DNA of 64,000 nucleotides, from the NCBI GenBank assembly GCA_963722585.1, contig CAVRNU010000039.1:1-64000 (forward strand), in the 5' to 3' direction. Both the position numbers and the translations under genes were made by a program. Positions 9,073 through 17,921 of this stretch are shown here, in pieces. A model generated the notes under the pieces. It searched no databases. It saw only the letters and a list, made by a program, of their open reading frames with translations, and had not been told where the DNA came from. Within the stretch, counting starts at the first letter, position 1. The number at the start of each line of letters is the position of its first letter. This DNA is from KBS-96 sp963722585 (GTDB taxonomy: Bacteria; Acidobacteriota; Terriglobia; Bryobacterales; Bryobacteraceae).

Positions 9073-9384
9073 CTAGTCCGCGCGCCTCGCGGGGGTCAAT
9101 TTTTCGAGCAGAGGATACTTTTCGACCAGCCGGACCAGGGATTGTTTGCCGCTTCGCGTTACGCGGTAATAACGCCGCGCCGGCCTTTGTTCGGCGAAGG
9201 CCGCCGCCTCGTCTTCCCATTTTGCCGTAATTAGTCCGTCCCGCTCCAGCCTCCGGAGGGCCGGATAGACGGTCCCACTCGGCAGGCCAGTTACATCCAT
9301 CACATCGAACCCGTAACGGTACCCGCACTCGATGGTTCTGAGAATTAGAGCGGCGGAATGTGAAAGCTTTACATCATCGCTCAT
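9073..9384 (-). CDS. PadR-family transcriptional regulator
   Basis: This 103-residue protein has the short PadR winged helix. MDVTGLPSGTVYPALRRLERDGLI is the recognition and wing region, and Y-Y-R-V-T-x-x-G-K follows. The C-terminal helix is short, as in the PadR subgroup that sits before ADOP/MacB-like genes in acidobacteria. These proteins usually repress their own operon. A palindromic motif lies 1 base before the start codon, so the mRNA leader must be very short. The MacB-like gene follows 9 bases downstream on the same strand. Confidence 0.9.
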   Translation of the reverse strand: MSDDVKLSHSAALILRTIECGYRYGFDVMDVTGLPSGTVYPALRRLERDGLITAKWEDEAAAFAEQRPARRYYRVTRSGKQSLVRLVEKYPLLEKLTPARRAD

Positions 9385-9385
9385 G

Positions 9386-9410
9386 GCTATGTAGGATTCT
9401 ATAACATATC
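9386..9410 (-). promoter_or_regulatory. Candidate PadR operator/promoter (site A)
   Basis: Directly before the padR ATG, the plus strand reads CTATGTAGGATTCTATAACAT. Half-sites ATGT and ACAT face each other, as in known PadR operators, and TATAGA on the minus strand could serve as a -10 element. The 17-base core matches site B at 11182-11198 in 14 positions. Autoregulation by the adjacent PadR is inferred. Confidence 0.55.
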
Positions 9411-9438
9411 AAGGCGACGGTGAGCCGTGCGCGCTTGG

Positions 9439-11175
9439 TTAGTCGCCTGATAATCGTAGCAATGCGAATGCTTCTATGCCCCGGTCCTCAAATACCGCGG
9501 TGTTTTGGCGGGCATGCTCCCTGGTTCGGATTGCGACGGCTGCTCCAATCAGCAGCGGACCCCAGATCATCAGCCTCAAAGGATGAAGAACGATGGAGCT
9601 CTCGATGCGCACCAGAATCGGAATGACAAACACCAGCGTTACCAGGCATGTGAGTAACAGCCGCAGCATTCGATCGCGATTTGCCGTAAAAGAGCAAGTA
9701 AAAGGAATCTTTTGAAAACCCATCAGCAGCAAGTCGATTCCGAGGGAAAGCAACAACAGATCGATGCCCAACGCGAGCGTGGCATCCAGCCATCCGATGG
9801 ACCGCCCTGCGAGTGGAAACCAGACGATCATAACCGGCGGAACGGCGAAGAATGCGACCGCTTTCCGCGACAATTCTTCAAGGCGGATTGCACCTTCGGT
9901 GGCAGACAACCGAAATATCCAGTTCGATTCGATCGCCGCGGGAATGTCGAAGACGAATCGCAACCCAGCTACGAGCGCGAAGGAAAAAATCAGGGGCGCG
10001 GCCAGAATTGCTCTGGTGTGAGCGCCCGGGCTTTCGATCGCAGCCCTTGCTCCGGTGAGACCCTCGAGCGAGAGCAACAATCCGATTCCCGCCCACAGGC
10101 CGACAAACAGCAGATGAGTTTCGCTCCGCAATAGCGTCTTTATAATGAAGCGGAAGGTCGCCAGTTCGACGCCAGGCCGTAACCAAAGCTTCAGCACGGG
10201 ATCGAACCACTCGAGCCGGATCAAACGCGCGCGCGATGGTTGGGCCGTGCCATCCGGACGTTCGGCAATCCGGAGGAAGTACCTTCGATAGCTCAGCGTG
10301 AAACTCACGGCTGCAATTCCCAGCGCATACAGCATTGCCTTTATTGCCCAACCGGCGCCCATCGTCGAGTACTGTCTGAGCCGGGGTACAAGGCTTTCGA
10401 CCATCGATAAAAACCACATGGGCGGCCACCACTCGCCCGCCATCCGCGAACCCAAACCGAAATTCAAGGCGGATAGCGGAAAGACCAATGCCGAAACCAG
10501 TAGCGCGAAAAAGAAGACCAGTAGAGCTGCCCGAAACATGAGCGAAACTCGCCGGTATGCGGCGTCGGGCAGAATGGCCATCAACAAGCCTTGAAGCGCC
10601 AGGACTGCGAGCATGGTGAAGAGGCTAATGCCCATCACTCCGGCCCAATGCGCTCCGCAATAGGCGAAATACGCGTAAATCGAGCCGCCCTGGATGGTAA
10701 CCAGGAGGGGAAAGAAGAATCCTGAAAACAGATTGACGTCAATCGCGAAGAGCAGCGCCGCAGAAGCCAAGGCCGCCGCGTTTGCGAGAAAGATGGATCT
10801 CAGTTTCAAAGGAAGCGGGGCCAGGTTCACGAAATCGCGCCGGCCCGGCAGCAGATGATCCCAGCGTAGAATCGTGACAAATCCGGCGACTGCCATCGAG
10901 TACACGATAAAAAAATATTCGTCCGTAATGGAAGCGCGATACGGGTCAAAGTGCAGTTGTCCGCGAAGCCATTGCATGAGGCTGCCGTACTTGTCGGCGA
11001 GACCGAGGGCGGTGAACGCGCCGGGAAGGGCGAGGATCGCGAGCGCACCGCCAATTCCTAAGTCAACTTCGCTGGCGGTATCGCTCGCGCCGACTGCGCG
11101 CTGGGCGAAGTGGCGCATCAAACGTAGAAATGGTTTTCGGGTGAGGGCGGCGTGGATATATAGGGGAAGCGGCAC
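9439..11175 (-). CDS. Polytopic membrane protein of unknown function
   Basis: This is a conserved-looking integral membrane protein with roughly a dozen hydrophobic segments and no motif I can assign. The open frame runs back to a TTG at 11220 that overlaps the stop of the topoisomerase-helicase gene. I prefer the GTG at 11175 because a PadR-type motif ends four bases before it, exactly as the motif at padR ends next to that ATG. An ATG at 11190 and one at 11118 are alternatives. By proximity and shared motif it may belong to a PadR-controlled export or permease function, perhaps an ABC-2-like permease without its ATPase. That role is inference only. Confidence 0.6.
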   Translation of the reverse strand: MPLPLYIHAALTRKPFLRLMRHFAQRAVGASDTASEVDLGIGGALAILALPGAFTALGLADKYGSLMQWLRGQLHFDPYRASITDEYFFIVYSMAVAGFVTILRWDHLLPGRRDFVNLAPLPLKLRSIFLANAAALASAALLFAIDVNLFSGFFFPLLVTIQGGSIYAYFAYCGAHWAGVMGISLFTMLAVLALQGLLMAILPDAAYRRVSLMFRAALLVFFFALLVSALVFPLSALNFGLGSRMAGEWWPPMWFLSMVESLVPRLRQYSTMGAGWAIKAMLYALGIAAVSFTLSYRRYFLRIAERPDGTAQPSRARLIRLEWFDPVLKLWLRPGVELATFRFIIKTLLRSETHLLFVGLWAGIGLLLSLEGLTGARAAIESPGAHTRAILAAPLIFSFALVAGLRFVFDIPAAIESNWIFRLSATEGAIRLEELSRKAVAFFAVPPVMIVWFPLAGRSIGWLDATLALGIDLLLLSLGIDLLLMGFQKIPFTCSFTANRDRMLRLLLTCLVTLVFVIPILVRIESSIVLHPLRLMIWGPLLIGAAVAIRTREHARQNTAVFEDRGIEAFALLRLSGD

Positions 11176-11178
11176 GGC

Positions 11179-11198
11179 TCTATATAACATACTACATA
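11179..11198 (-). promoter_or_regulatory. Candidate PadR operator/promoter (site B)
   Basis: On the minus strand this reads CTATGTAGTATGTTATATAG, a near-palindrome with half-sites CTATRTA either side of a 6-base centre. It matches site A at padR over the core CTATGTAGKATKYTATA. TATATA could be the -10 box. The following AGCC-GTG mirrors the AGCC-ATG at padR, suggesting a near-leaderless transcript starting at the GTG at 11175. Confidence 0.5.
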
Positions 11199-11216
11199 GC
11201 AAAGCCCGTTCGAATA

Positions 11217-14200
11217 TCAAGCCTCTGCCTGCTTGACGATGCGGTAGATTTCAGATGCGTATCTCTTTACCGTAGTCATTCCCACACCGGGAATTGCCAA
11301 TAATTCGACGTCTGTTTTCGGCCGGATGGCAGCCATGCCTCGCAATACCTGGTCGCTAAAAATACGGAAGGCCGGAACGCCGAGGCGTTTTGCCTCGGCT
11401 AAGCGCCAGGCGCGCAAAGCCTGCTCAAGGGGCAGGTCGTTGTTGCCGGTGTTTGGCGTTTCAGGGCTCGCTTTGGCGGGTCCCTTGGCCCTAGTGCGTG
11501 TCTTCCGCTTAGCTTCGCGTTTCGGCGAAGGTGGGGCGGAATCCTTCATGATGAACTCGATGGGCGTGTTTTCGTCAGCGCCGTAGCCGTCGCGAGTCAA
11601 ACGGACGTTCCTATAGGGAATCTGTTTGCCGTCTTTTTCAAAAACAGCTTCCTGATGCTCGACAAGTCCGGCGCGCGCCATTGCGCCCAGCACTTCCTCG
11701 AAGGCGTCGCGGCTCATCTCCGCATTGGGACAGATCTCCGCATGCAATTTTCCCGTCGATATTGCGCCACGCGAACGGAGCGTGTTCAACACGCGGACTC
11801 CTGCCGCTTGCTCGGCTTGCGATGCACAACGAAATTGCTGGGCAACACACTGAGCCGGAGCGCAAAAATCACAGATGCCGCAGACGCCGCGGCCATCTGC
11901 CATATCGCCGAAATGCCTTACAAGGGCAGACATCCGGCATTGGGGACTTCGAGCGAAGCGCAGCATGAGCTCGATTTGCGCTGCCTTGTGCCGGCCTTGA
12001 GTAACATAAAGATCGCGCCACCGTCCGTCTCTGCACGTGATGTTTTCTTCAAAGTCGATGATCGCGCCGCCGTGTGTCCACAGCTTTTCGAGCGCTTTCT
12101 CGAAGAGATCGGGATCGATCTTAAGCTGCTTCTGCAGGCTCGGCTTTGGCACAGGCTCGGGGCGTAGCCGGCTGAATATTTGATCGAGCACCGCGACGTC
12201 CGGGTAGTCCCGATTGAAAAAGAAATCATGAGTAAAGCGGTCTGCGTACGATTGCATCAAAATCGCGCGGCTGGGAGCGCCATCGCGGCCCGCGCGGCCG
12301 ATTTCCTGGTAGTAGCCCTCGAGGCTCGCCGGCAAAGCGGTGTGAATCACGGTGCGCACGTCGGGTTTGTCGATCCCCATCCCGAAGGCGATCGTCGCAA
12401 TCATGACTTCAATCCGGCCATCGAGGAAATTTTGTTGGACCTGGGCGCGATGGCGCGCATCGAGCCCCGCGTGATAGGCCCCGGTAGGACAGATATCGGA
12501 CAGACTGCGAGCGAGAGCTTCGGTCTGCTTACGCGTGGGCGCGTAGACGATAGCCGGTCTCCGCGCACGGTCGAGTAAGATGCCTCGCACAAGGTCAACT
12601 CTCTGAGACGGCGCAGCCTCCACGATTTCGATGGCGATATTCTCGCGGCGAAACCCATGAATGAAGCGGGCTGTTTGCGCCAAGCCCAATTCTTTCTCGA
12701 TGTCTTTCTGAACTAAGGGCGTCGCTGTCGCGGTGAGAGCGATGACGGGCGCGGGCCGCAGCGTGGGCAGGTGTTGACCCAGCATGCGATAGTCTGGCCG
12801 AAAATCATGACCCCATTGCGAGATGCAATGCGCTTCATCGACGGCGACAAGAGAAGGTTTTCGTTTCGCGAGCATCTGGGGGAAGCCGCTGACGCGAAAC
12901 CGTTCCGGGGCGATGAACAAAAACTGGAGCTTGCCCTCGAGGTAATCGAAGCAGGCTTTCCGGGAGGAATTGCGATCGCGGCCGGAGTGAATGCGCTCTA
13001 CCGCGAAGCCTTGTTGGCGCAACTTCGCCACCTGATCTTCCATGAGGGCGATCAGGGGACTGATGACAAGCGTCGTTCCACCGCGTGCGACGCCCGGAAG
13101 TTGATAACAGAGCGATTTGCCGGAACCTGTGGGCATAACGAGTAGTACATCCCGCCCTTCGATGACGGCGCGGCAAACGGGCTCCTGATTCGGGCGGAAC
13201 GAAGCGAAGCCGAAAGCGTCGTGGAGAAGCTGAGGCAGCGCCTGACCCTCTCCGTTGGGAGGCACGGCAGCGAATTTGGCTGTGGTGGGCGCCATGGGCG
13301 GCGGATTATTTTCGTCAACCGTCGTTGTCGCGCGCTGGGGGCGCGGGCTCTGCCCGACCTTATCGACCACTTCTCGCACATAATTCTCAATCCCATCGAG
13401 AAAAGGCGAAAGTTGCGCAGCGCCGCGGCGAATGCGTTGAAGATAGGCTTCCCACTGTCCCGTCATTGCCGGACTCTTCACCTCGGGATGGACCACTTCA
13501 ATGAGCCGAACGCCTTTTTCGGTCGCCTCGAGGCTCTTGCCCTTGCGCACAACGTATTCGCGCTTGAGAAGAACCTCGATGATGGAGGCGCGCGTGGCCG
13601 GCGTGCCCAGACCCGATTCCTTCATCGCTTCCGAGAGCTCGCGCTCCTCGAGGCTTTTGCCCGCGGTCTCCATGGCGGTCAGAAGCGTAGCGTCAGTGAA
13701 GCGCCGTGGCGGGCGGGTTCTCCTTTTTGCGGCCGCGATATCGAGTACTTGCTGTAGCTGCCCCTCTGCCAAATCGGGAGGAAGGGATTGCTCCTCGGAA
13801 TCGTCTTCGCCGGCGTTCTTCAGGCTCTTCTTGCGTGCTGGCGCAATATCGAGGGCCTTCCAGCCTGTCTGCCGGACGGCGGTGCCGGACGTGTGGTATC
13901 GATCGACCGCCTCGCCATTGCTGATGGCCGTAATCACCGTCGTCACAGCGACGATGTAATCGTCATGCCAAGCGCTCAGCAGGCGGCGGCAGATCAAATC
14001 GTAGACCTTGCGCTCGTCGGCGGGAAGCGCGGTGTTTTGCGCGGACACAGCGGTCGGAATGATGGCATGGTGATCGCTGACTTTGGAATCGTCCACGTAG
14101 CGGCGGCCCAGCGGGCGCTCGCCGGTGCCTGGCGCGATGTATTTAAGGTAAGGCGCCTTGATCGCCTGAACGACTCGAGGCAAGGTCTTCGCAACGTCCT

Positions 14201-15230
14201 CGGAAAGATGACGGCTGTCGGTGCGCGGATAGCTGATGAGTTTGTAGCGTTCGTACAGATTCTGCGCAATGTCGAGCGTTTTTTGCGCGCTGAATCCGAA
14301 CAAGCGGTTGGCGTGGCGCTGTAGCTCTGTAAGATCGTACAGCAGCGGCGGAGACATGCGCTGGGTTTCCGATTCAACCGATTCAATTTTTGCCGTTCCG
14401 GTCTTGGCGCGTTCAATAATTGCCTTCGCCTCGACGCCATCCGCCGCGAGGCGCATGGCCTGCTGCAGCGTCTCCTTGCTGCTGCCGTTTTCCGGCCGCG
14501 TGCGGAACCAGATGCCTTGATACTTCACATCTTCTGGCGCTTCGGTGGGATGAAAGGTCGCGACGACTTCGAGGTAATCTTCCGGCGCGAAATTCCGAAT
14601 GGCAAGCTCTCGCGCGACAACCATCGCCAGGGTTGGAGTTTGCACGCGGCCGACCGACAATTCTTCACTAAACGCGAGAGTGTAGGCGCGGGAAAGGTTC
14701 ATTCCGACAAGCCAGTCGGCACGGCTGCGGCCACAAGCAGCGTCCGCCAGCGGATTGTAGTCGGAGCCGGGCCGGAGAGCGTCGAACCCTTTGCGAATCG
14801 CATCCGGCGTCAAGGACGAGATCCATAAGCGGTCGAAGGGCTTCTCGCATTCCGCCGCTTCGTAGATGTAGCGGAAAATGAGCTCGCCCTCGCGTCCCGC
14901 GTCGGTTGCGCAGACGACGCGTGAAACCCGCGGCGAGTTGAGGATCTTCCTCACAATCTCGAATTGGTCTCGGGTCTTCTCGTAAACCACGAGAGGCCAC
15001 TGGTCAGGCAGCATCGGCAGCAGATCGCTGCTCCAGCGGCGCCATTCGGGATGGATCTCGTGCGGTTGGGCGAGTCCAACCAGGTGGCCGATCGCCCAAG
15101 TGACGACGTATCCGTTGCCTTGAAGGTAGCCCTCGCCCTGCTTGCTCGCGCCAAGCACGCGGGCGATATCCCTCGCGACGGAAGGTTTTTCGGCCAGCAC
15201 GGCGATACTACTGGTCTCCGAAGCCTTCAT
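11217..15230 (-). CDS. topB-recQ: DNA topoisomerase III / RecQ helicase fusion protein
   Basis: A single 1337-residue polypeptide joins two enzymes that normally cooperate as separate proteins. Residues 1-625 are a type IA topoisomerase III: TOPRIM with AEKPSVARDIA at 13-23 and ATDAGREGE at 108-115, and the active-site tyrosine Y334 in YPRTDSRHLSED. Residues about 665-1130 are RecQ: motif I MPTGSGKS at 699-706, DEAH at 798-801 with the RecQ aromatic loop (HCISQWGHDFRPDY), motif VI GYYQEIGRAGRDG, and zinc cysteines C1098, C1117, C1120, C1123. An HRDC domain closes the protein at about 1255-1337. A proline-rich linker (630-660) separates the halves, replacing the usual topoisomerase zinc fingers. 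The predicted role is dissolution of recombination intermediates. Confidence 0.95.
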   Translation of the reverse strand: MKASETSSIAVLAEKPSVARDIARVLGASKQGEGYLQGNGYVVTWAIGHLVGLAQPHEIHPEWRRWSSDLLPMLPDQWPLVVYEKTRDQFEIVRKILNSPRVSRVVCATDAGREGELIFRYIYEAAECEKPFDRLWISSLTPDAIRKGFDALRPGSDYNPLADAACGRSRADWLVGMNLSRAYTLAFSEELSVGRVQTPTLAMVVARELAIRNFAPEDYLEVVATFHPTEAPEDVKYQGIWFRTRPENGSSKETLQQAMRLAADGVEAKAIIERAKTGTAKIESVESETQRMSPPLLYDLTELQRHANRLFGFSAQKTLDIAQNLYERYKLISYPRTDSRHLSEDVAKTLPRVVQAIKAPYLKYIAPGTGERPLGRRYVDDSKVSDHHAIIPTAVSAQNTALPADERKVYDLICRRLLSAWHDDYIVAVTTVITAISNGEAVDRYHTSGTAVRQTGWKALDIAPARKKSLKNAGEDDSEEQSLPPDLAEGQLQQVLDIAAAKRRTRPPRRFTDATLLTAMETAGKSLEERELSEAMKESGLGTPATRASIIEVLLKREYVVRKGKSLEATEKGVRLIEVVHPEVKSPAMTGQWEAYLQRIRRGAAQLSPFLDGIENYVREVVDKVGQSPRPQRATTTVDENNPPPMAPTTAKFAAVPPNGEGQALPQLLHDAFGFASFRPNQEPVCRAVIEGRDVLLVMPTGSGKSLCYQLPGVARGGTTLVISPLIALMEDQVAKLRQQGFAVERIHSGRDRNSSRKACFDYLEGKLQFLFIAPERFRVSGFPQMLAKRKPSLVAVDEAHCISQWGHDFRPDYRMLGQHLPTLRPAPVIALTATATPLVQKDIEKELGLAQTARFIHGFRRENIAIEIVEAAPSQRVDLVRGILLDRARRPAIVYAPTRKQTEALARSLSDICPTGAYHAGLDARHRAQVQQNFLDGRIEVMIATIAFGMGIDKPDVRTVIHTALPASLEGYYQEIGRAGRDGAPSRAILMQSYADRFTHDFFFNRDYPDVAVLDQIFSRLRPEPVPKPSLQKQLKIDPDLFEKALEKLWTHGGAIIDFEENITCRDGRWRDLYVTQGRHKAAQIELMLRFARSPQCRMSALVRHFGDMADGRGVCGICDFCAPAQCVAQQFRCASQAEQAAGVRVLNTLRSRGAISTGKLHAEICPNAEMSRDAFEEVLGAMARAGLVEHQEAVFEKDGKQIPYRNVRLTRDGYGADENTPIEFIMKDSAPPSPKREAKRKTRTRAKGPAKASPETPNTGNNDLPLEQALRAWRLAEAKRLGVPAFRIFSDQVLRGMAAIRPKTDVELLAIPGVGMTTVKRYASEIYRIVKQAEA

Positions 15231-15291
15231 GCGGGAACTTCCAGTTTATCCACGTTTTCCCGCTGGGTCTGGTTCGTTCAAAGTTGGTACT

Positions 15292-15891
15292 TCACGTGCG
15301 TTGGGCTAAAACCAGCCATGCTGCCAGGGCGGACAATTTCTGGTCCTGCCTCCACGGTGAGCCGGCCGCTTTCCCGAACCCGGCGACTACCGACTGCAAA
15401 TTCTCAGGAGAGCGCCGAAGCGCCTGAGCAGCTTTCAGCGCCAGGTCTCGCTCCTTGATTCCAATCTCAGGCACACCGCAGCACTCGCACGCCTCGCGCA
15501 GCACGGCGCGATAGAACTCGCCTTCCGCGGTATGGATCAGCGCGTGTGAAGCAAGAATGCCGGTCAAAGGGGGTAACGGCCGCCCCGATGCCAAAAGTAT
15601 GCACGCACCTTTGACTTGATAATCGCCCAATTCCGCCAACGCATCCCGGACTGCCTGGTGCGCCATCGCGACCGCCGCATCGGAACACTTCCGAAGATAT
15701 GTCTCGGCATCATTCAATGGCATGGACGCGGCCGTGTGATATGGCTGTACGCAGCCTGGGATGTCACGATCGGCGAGTTCGATGCGGCATCGTCGTATGA
15801 GTAGCGGCCCAGTCACCGGCGTAGCCAGCGCGACCATAGCCGCCCATCCCGAGTGCGCCCGAAATCCGAACGCCGCACCCGGCTTCAGCAC
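15292..15891 (-). CDS. Conserved hypothetical protein
   Basis: About 199 residues are encoded when started at the GTG at 15891 (VLKPGAAFGFRAHSGWAAM), overlapping the end of the SDR gene by 7 bases. The open frame continues 30 codons further up inside that gene, which is unlikely to be translated. The protein is soluble with an alpha/beta look, containing VKGACILLASGRPLP and ending in a basic helical tail with LRRSPENLQSVVAGFGKAAGSPW. I do not recognise a characterised family. The 61-base gap to the topoisomerase-helicase gene allows co-transcription. Confidence 0.6.
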   Translation of the reverse strand: MLKPGAAFGFRAHSGWAAMVALATPVTGPLLIRRCRIELADRDIPGCVQPYHTAASMPLNDAETYLRKCSDAAVAMAHQAVRDALAELGDYQVKGACILLASGRPLPPLTGILASHALIHTAEGEFYRAVLREACECCGVPEIGIKERDLALKAAQALRRSPENLQSVVAGFGKAAGSPWRQDQKLSALAAWLVLAQRT

Positions 15892-16784
15892 GGGAACGCC
15901 TGCATCGGGGCTTTTGGATCGAAGCGCGGAATGTACCGGCCGTCCGTATCCGTGAATCCGTATTTCTGCGCCAGGTCGCACACCCAGAGCAGCTTGCCGT
16001 TCTTCTTGATCGCGTCGTTGTCACCGGCTAGGGCCACAACCGCGCGGCCGATGTACTCGGGCGTTTCACTCAGGTCGAATCGAAATTGCTTCTTGATTGC
16101 GTCGGTTTTCATGTGCATCAGCACCCGCTCGGTCCGCATGAAACCTGGATTGAGACCCACCACTGCGACATTGCGTTTCTTCGTATACTTGCTCATTCCG
16201 AAGATGAGACGGTTGATGCATTCATGTCCCAGGTCGTGCAGGATCTGGCCGCGCCACGCGGATGGATCGGGATGCGGGCCGCCGGAAGACACATCTTCGG
16301 GCACGTAATAGTTGTCGGTAACATGCGCGATCAGTCCACGTTTCGCTTGGCTCATCAGCCTTGCGGCATAAACGCTGGTTAACCAGCACACGCCAATAGT
16401 CTGGAGTGTCTCACGCCATAACGGAGGGCTCAATTCCCAGAACGGCCTCGACCATTCAGCCATGACGTTCGGTCCCCAGGCGCCATTAGCGAGAACGTCT
16501 AACCTGCCAGACTCCTGTTCGATGCGGTGGAATAGGGCTGAGACCTGCTCCTGGTCACTGAGGTCGGTGCAAACCGGAATGCCTTGGCCTCCACGCGCGC
16601 ACACCTCTTCGGCTGTATCTTCGACGGTACCGGGCGCGCCATCAGGCGGTTTGGGACCGCTTCTAGAACTTCGAGCTGCAACATAGACCGTCGCCCCGGC
16701 TTCACCGCAGGCGAGGGCGATGCCACGCCCCGCTCCGCGGCTGCCTCCTGCCACCAGCACTATCTGTCCTTTTAGAGAGTTCAT
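15885..16784 (-). CDS. Short-chain dehydrogenase/reductase-like protein with altered catalytic pair
   Basis: This 299-residue Rossmann protein carries the cofactor loop GGSRGAGRGIA at residues 13-23 and VYVAARSSR at the end of beta 2, which suits NADP(H). The overall pattern resembles the DHRS1-like SDR group. Where SDRs carry Tyr-x-x-x-Lys, this sequence has H183-D-L-G-H187, judged by alignment of NRLIFGM and the V-V-G-L-N-P-G strand after it. Both catalytic residues would then be missing, so normal SDR catalysis is doubtful. It is divergent from a WYL regulator, with a perfect palindrome between them. Confidence 0.75.
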   Translation of the reverse strand: MNSLKGQIVLVAGGSRGAGRGIALACGEAGATVYVAARSSRSGPKPPDGAPGTVEDTAEEVCARGGQGIPVCTDLSDQEQVSALFHRIEQESGRLDVLANGAWGPNVMAEWSRPFWELSPPLWRETLQTIGVCWLTSVYAARLMSQAKRGLIAHVTDNYYVPEDVSSGGPHPDPSAWRGQILHDLGHECINRLIFGMSKYTKKRNVAVVGLNPGFMRTERVLMHMKTDAIKKQFRFDLSETPEYIGRAVVALAGDNDAIKKNGKLLWVCDLAQKYGFTDTDGRYIPRFDPKAPMQAFPC

Positions 16785-16809
16785 GCGAATGAGTGTGCGG
16801 GTTGAATCC

Positions 16810-16824
16810 TGACACCTTATGTCA
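16810..16824. promoter_or_regulatory. Perfect palindrome TGACA-N5-TGTCA between SDR and WYL regulator genes
   Basis: The 15-base inverted repeat TGACACCTTATGTCA lies 23 bases before the WYL regulator ATG and 25 bases before the SDR start. Its place between divergent genes fits an operator through which the regulator controls both itself and the SDR gene. Confidence 0.55.
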
Positions 16825-16847
16825 TATTTCGCTGCTAAAGTCTCTTT

Positions 16848-17798
16848 ATGCGGGCCGACCGGCTACTGTCGATCCTTCTTCTGCTCGAGAACGGTCGCCG
16901 CATCACTGCCAGAGAGTTGGCCCAGCGTCTCGAGGTTTCCGAGCGCACGATCTTGCGCGATATGGACGCGCTGAGCGGGTCCGGCATTCCCGTTGTGGCC
17001 GAACGGGGGAACGGCGGAGGATGGTCGCTGCTCGATGATTATCAGACGAAGCTCACCGGATTGAATCCTGCCGAAATTCAATCGCTCTTTCTTGCTCGCC
17101 CGGCTCGGCTCATCTCAGACCTGGGATTAAAGCGCGAATCGGAACGAGCGCTGATCAAGCTCGAGGCATCGCTGCCGGCCGCCGTCCGCGAACAAGCGGA
17201 GTTGGCGCGCCATCGTATTCTCATCGACTCGCGCGGCTGGCGGGACCCGGCGGAATCGATCCCCTGTCTGCCCGTTCTACTCGACGCGGTCTGGCGCGGC
17301 AAACGGGTCCGATTTCTTTATGCTCGCGATCTTTGTGAACCGGCGGAGCGGATCGGCCATCCGCTGGGCCTGGTTGCCAAGGGAAGTACCTGGTACTTAG
17401 TCGCCAATGTCGAAGGTGCGACGCGCACGTATCGTGTATCGCGCATTCGTGTGGCAGCCGCACTCGAACGGGCCGCGGAATACCCGGCGGATTTCGATCT
17501 CGCCGCATATTGGGAGCGCTCGGCGATGGAGTTCCGCGAAAAGCTTCCGCGCTACTACGCAACTTTCCTCGCGAACCCGTCTGTGATGCGGTGGGTGCGA
17601 TATCGCGGCTGGCGCCTGAGCGACGAGGCGCCTGAAGGAGATCGCATCCGGCTCAGGATACGGTTCGATATCGAGGACGAAGCCGTACAGTTTGCCCTTA
17701 GCTTTGGTGGCGATATCGACGTAATCGAGCCAGTGGAGCTACGTGAGAAAGTCTTCGCAGGCGCACGAGCGATCCTCGCCAAGCCGCGATCAATCTAA
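16848..17798 (+). CDS. HTH-WYL (YafY/DeoR-like) transcriptional regulator
   Basis: The 316-residue protein starts MRADRLLSILLLLENGRRITARELA, a winged helix of the HTH_11 type over residues 1-60, with SERTILRDMDALSGSGIPV as recognition helix and wing. A linker leads to the WYL domain at about 140-205 (VRFLYARDLCEPAERIGHPLGLV, then STWYLVANVEG and TYRVSRI). A WCX-type C-terminal region follows. WYL proteins sense small ligands or nucleic acid; the ligand here is unknown. The divergent SDR gene is its most likely target. Confidence 0.92.
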   Translation: MRADRLLSILLLLENGRRITARELAQRLEVSERTILRDMDALSGSGIPVVAERGNGGGWSLLDDYQTKLTGLNPAEIQSLFLARPARLISDLGLKRESERALIKLEASLPAAVREQAELARHRILIDSRGWRDPAESIPCLPVLLDAVWRGKRVRFLYARDLCEPAERIGHPLGLVAKGSTWYLVANVEGATRTYRVSRIRVAAALERAAEYPADFDLAAYWERSAMEFREKLPRYYATFLANPSVMRWVRYRGWRLSDEAPEGDRIRLRIRFDIEDEAVQFALSFGGDIDVIEPVELREKVFAGARAILAKPRSI

Positions 17799-17921
17799 AA
17801 CGGACCTCCACTCCGTTAGAATCAGCGCTTATCCCCAGCGTTTCCAATAACGCTTTAGCCACCCACTCCTCATATTGCCGCGGCGTCCAGCCGCGTTTAG
17901 TTGCTGGCCCCGGCTGATACC

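Noticed and set aside
13221..13757. Long plus-strand open frames opposite the topoisomerase-RecQ gene
   Set aside because: They mirror a well-conserved gene in a GC-rich genome and show no domain of their own.
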